The notes below the pieces were generated by a model. That model saw only the letters and a list, made by a program, of their open reading frames with translations, made no database searches and was not told where the DNA came from. From NCBI GenBank assembly GCA_002366795.1, contig DFBX01000065.1, positions 1 to 7,160 of the forward strand: a stretch of DNA of 7,160 nucleotides, in the 5' to 3' direction. Source of the DNA: Rhodobacteraceae bacterium UBA3069. Lineage in GTDB: Bacteria; Pseudomonadota; Alphaproteobacteria; Rhodobacterales; Rhodobacteraceae. The translations under genes and the position numbers were made by a program. Every line of letters starts with the position of its first letter. Within the stretch, counting starts at the first letter, position 1. Below are positions 4,982 through 7,160 of this stretch, piece after piece.

Positions 4982-7160
4982 CGGATCGTCCGCCGCGGTA
5001 TCCGCGGCGTTCTCGTCACCCTCGTCCTTATCCCTGCTCCACTGACGCTCCATCACGCGGTTCAGCCATGCCAGCGCCGCCAACGACAGGCCCAGCCCCA
5101 TGAAGCTGGCCACGCGGATCAGGCCGGACAGCCCGGCCATGTCGATCAGGAACACCTTGGCGATGGTCAGCCCGACCCCCACCATGGCAAGTTTGCGCAA
5201 CGCCACGCTGCGCCGCGCAAATGCGATGAACAGCAGCGCGAACGAAGTCAGCAAAAGCACGACCGTATAAGTATACAACTCGCCATCCTTGACGCCCAAC
5301 TGCAGCCCGATAAACGGCCCTTGCCAAAGGTGCCGGATTTCCAGCGCCGCATAGCAGGACGCGGCCAGCCCGGAAAAGGCGACCAGCGGCTTGAACCCGC
5401 TGCCCGCGGGGGTGGACACTTTCCATGCGGCCACCGCAAAAACAGCGGCCATCGGCAGGAACGCCACAGCGAGGGAGCTGAAGACAGGCACGCCCAGCAC
5501 CGGCTCTCGCCAGTTCAAGAGCGGGTTCGCGAAGGTGACCAGAAGCAGCGTGAACCCCAGCCCGACCAGCGTGAACAGCACCGCCAGAAGCCCGCGCAGC
5601 GTCTTGGCAAAGCGGCTGCCAACGCGCTGGCGATACAGTTGATTGGCGGCAGAGCCGAACCAGATCGCCGCCATGGGGCCGATCGCCCAGTGCTTGTCAG
5701 CATCGCTTTTGCCGATGGCCCGGATCAGCACAAGGTTGGCAAACACCGCCGCGACGGTCCAGACACCCGATTCAAGCATCACCCGCATGGCCGTGCCTTT
5801 GCGATGCGCCGCAAGGAACCATGCCGCCCCCATTAAGATCAGCGATCCGCCATAGGTCACGACCATTTCGGGAATGGGGGCATCCAGCGCCCGCTCGATA
5901 CCCGGATCGATGGTCAGCCGATAGCCCAGGACCACCACGCCCAGTTGCACGAACCCGTCCAGCAATGGCAGATCGAACCGGCGGTCCAGCAGCACGACCA
6001 GCACCAGCATCACCCCCAGCGCCAGCGTCAGCGCCGCCTTGGTCAGCAGCAGGAACAGCGCCAGCGCGATCAGGACCAGCGCGGCAACGGCAAAGAAGCC
6101 GACGCGCAACAGCTTGTCCTCTCCCTGCGCCATGCGTGCCGTGCGCTCGGCCAGAAAGGTCAACAGCGCCGCGGCGGCGATGACATGCAGCGCCCAGCCA
6201 TAGTCGCCCAACAGCATTTCCGGCTGCCACAGGAAGGATAGGATGAACAGAACCGTGGGCAGGAACACCGCCGCGCTAAGCGCGCGCGGCGTCAGGGTCA
6301 GGCCGCCCTCGGACCGTTCCGCCCAGATCATGCGCCAGAACAGCAACACTGTGCCAATGGCCCCCATCACCACAAGGATGGAATAGGTCATCGGCGGGGC
6401 GGTTTCCGGCGCGCGGGTCATGGCCTCTTGCGCCTGTCGCAGCAGCGGTCCGCCCTCTGCGCCGCCCGTTGCGATGGTGGCCAGGAATGCCGCGCCCGGC
6501 AGCACCGGCATTTCAACCAGCGCCGGCGCGCGCCGCATCCAGACCACGGCCAGAGCCATCATCGCCATCAAGAAGACCAGCGCCAGCAGTTCCATATCCG
6601 CCGTGCGCGTATCGGTCGCCACGACCCATCCCGCGAAACTGGATACTGCCATCATTCCGGCCACAAGCCGCGTGGGAAAATCGGGTAGCTTGCGCAGCGT
6701 GCCCTCGGCGCGGGGCATCAGCGCCACCATGAAACCTGGCCCATCATGCCCTGGCACCGCGCTGCGCACGGGAGTCGCGGTGGCGGCAACGGTGGTCAGC
6801 GCAAGGAATATCAGGAAATGCAGATCCCCTGCATCATCAAGGAACAGCAGGGTTGATCCGGCGACCGTGGCGATCAGCACCACGGCCGACACCCATGCCC
6901 AGCGTTTCACCGTGTCCACGGCCAGCCCCGCCAAGGCGATCAGCGCGAAATAATAGAAGAACACCCATGGCGCATCCGACGATCCGCCCACAAGGAAGGG
7001 CGCGGCACTTGCGCCGACAATGCCCACGGCGGCCAGCACCGGGCCATAGAACCAGCCCAGCAAGACCGCCAACGCCGAAACCGCCACCAGCCCCGCCAGC
7101 GCGGTGTCTGGTTCGATCAGGTTATACAGCCCGCGCGCCGCTAGTGTTCCAAGTCTGACA
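4973..7160 (-). CDS. DUF2339 family polytopic membrane protein (5' end outside the window)
   Basis: The frame stops with TAG at 4975-4973 and stays open to the right edge (last full codon 7159-7157), so about 728 C-terminal codons are present and the true start lies beyond the window. The GTG at 7087 is only an internal codon: the residues before it (ARGLYNLIEPDTALAGLV) continue the same style of sequence. The protein is almost entirely hydrophobic, with roughly 20-23 predictable membrane segments separated by short loops. It ends with an acidic hydrophilic tail (RDKDEGDENAADTAADDPSA). The C-terminal stretch with AKVFLIDMAGLSGLIRVASF followed by a glycine-rich helix is typical of DUF2339 proteins, which are often 900 residues or more. 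No biochemical function is established for the family; a role in the envelope or transport is only a guess. It converges on the haemoglobin gene with no terminator visible between them. Confidence 0.88.
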   Translation of the reverse strand, partial: VRLGTLAARGLYNLIEPDTALAGLVAVSALAVLLGWFYGPVLAAVGIVGASAAPFLVGGSSDAPWVFFYYFALIALAGLAVDTVKRWAWVSAVVLIATVAGSTLLFLDDAGDLHFLIFLALTTVAATATPVRSAVPGHDGPGFMVALMPRAEGTLRKLPDFPTRLVAGMMAVSSFAGWVVATDTRTADMELLALVFLMAMMALAVVWMRRAPALVEMPVLPGAAFLATIATGGAEGGPLLRQAQEAMTRAPETAPPMTYSILVVMGAIGTVLLFWRMIWAERSEGGLTLTPRALSAAVFLPTVLFILSFLWQPEMLLGDYGWALHVIAAAALLTFLAERTARMAQGEDKLLRVGFFAVAALVLIALALFLLLTKAALTLALGVMLVLVVLLDRRFDLPLLDGFVQLGVVVLGYRLTIDPGIERALDAPIPEMVVTYGGSLILMGAAWFLAAHRKGTAMRVMLESGVWTVAAVFANLVLIRAIGKSDADKHWAIGPMAAIWFGSAANQLYRQRVGSRFAKTLRGLLAVLFTLVGLGFTLLLVTFANPLLNWREPVLGVPVFSSLAVAFLPMAAVFAVAAWKVSTPAGSGFKPLVAFSGLAASCYAALEIRHLWQGPFIGLQLGVKDGELYTYTVVLLLTSFALLFIAFARRSVALRKLAMVGVGLTIAKVFLIDMAGLSGLIRVASFMGLGLSLAALAWLNRVMERQWSRDKDEGDENAADTAADDPSA

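Overview
The window looks like chromosomal DNA of an alphaproteobacterium, most likely a Rhodobacterales (Roseobacter/Rhodobacter-type) species. The basis is the GC-rich codon use, the style of the isoleucyl-tRNA synthetase, and the neighbouring DUF2339 membrane protein. I infer the group from sequence character, not from a search.

Layout from left to right. Positions 1-48 look like the tip of an IS21-type insertion sequence: two tandem copies of a ~17-bp motif ending in CA. It cuts off the 3' end of a decayed transposase-like zinc-ribbon gene on the minus strand (about 40-1212). That gene also carries one in-frame TGA at 658-660. A good intrinsic terminator (1224-1257) then closes the transcription unit of ileS (1335-4241, minus strand), which encodes an intact 968-residue isoleucyl-tRNA synthetase. 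A 332-bp divergent intergenic region follows (4242-4573). On the other side are a group III truncated haemoglobin gene (4574-4981, plus strand) and the 3' part of a large DUF2339 polytopic membrane protein gene (4973-7160, minus strand, 5' end outside the window). The last two genes converge and overlap by 9 bp.

The most interesting item is in the ileS leader. A 20-codon ORF (4389-4327, minus strand) has Ile codons at positions 11, 12, 13 and 15 and lies directly upstream of the Ile-tRNA synthetase gene. A sigma70-like promoter (TGGACG, 17-nt spacer, TATAAC) ends 6 nt before its ATG, so the transcript would begin at or next to the AUG, making a leaderless leader peptide of the kind known for trpL in Sinorhizobium. 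The end of the ORF and the following sequence form a strong hairpin with the leader stop codon in its loop. I infer that ileS expression is controlled by ribosome stalling on Ile codons when charged tRNA-Ile is scarce. The exact switch (transcription termination, Rho, or translation) cannot be settled by eye, because no U-rich terminator is visible before ileS.

The haemoglobin and DUF2339 genes show no visible functional link to ileS. The left 1.2 kb is accessory, decayed mobile DNA placed just beyond the ileS terminator.
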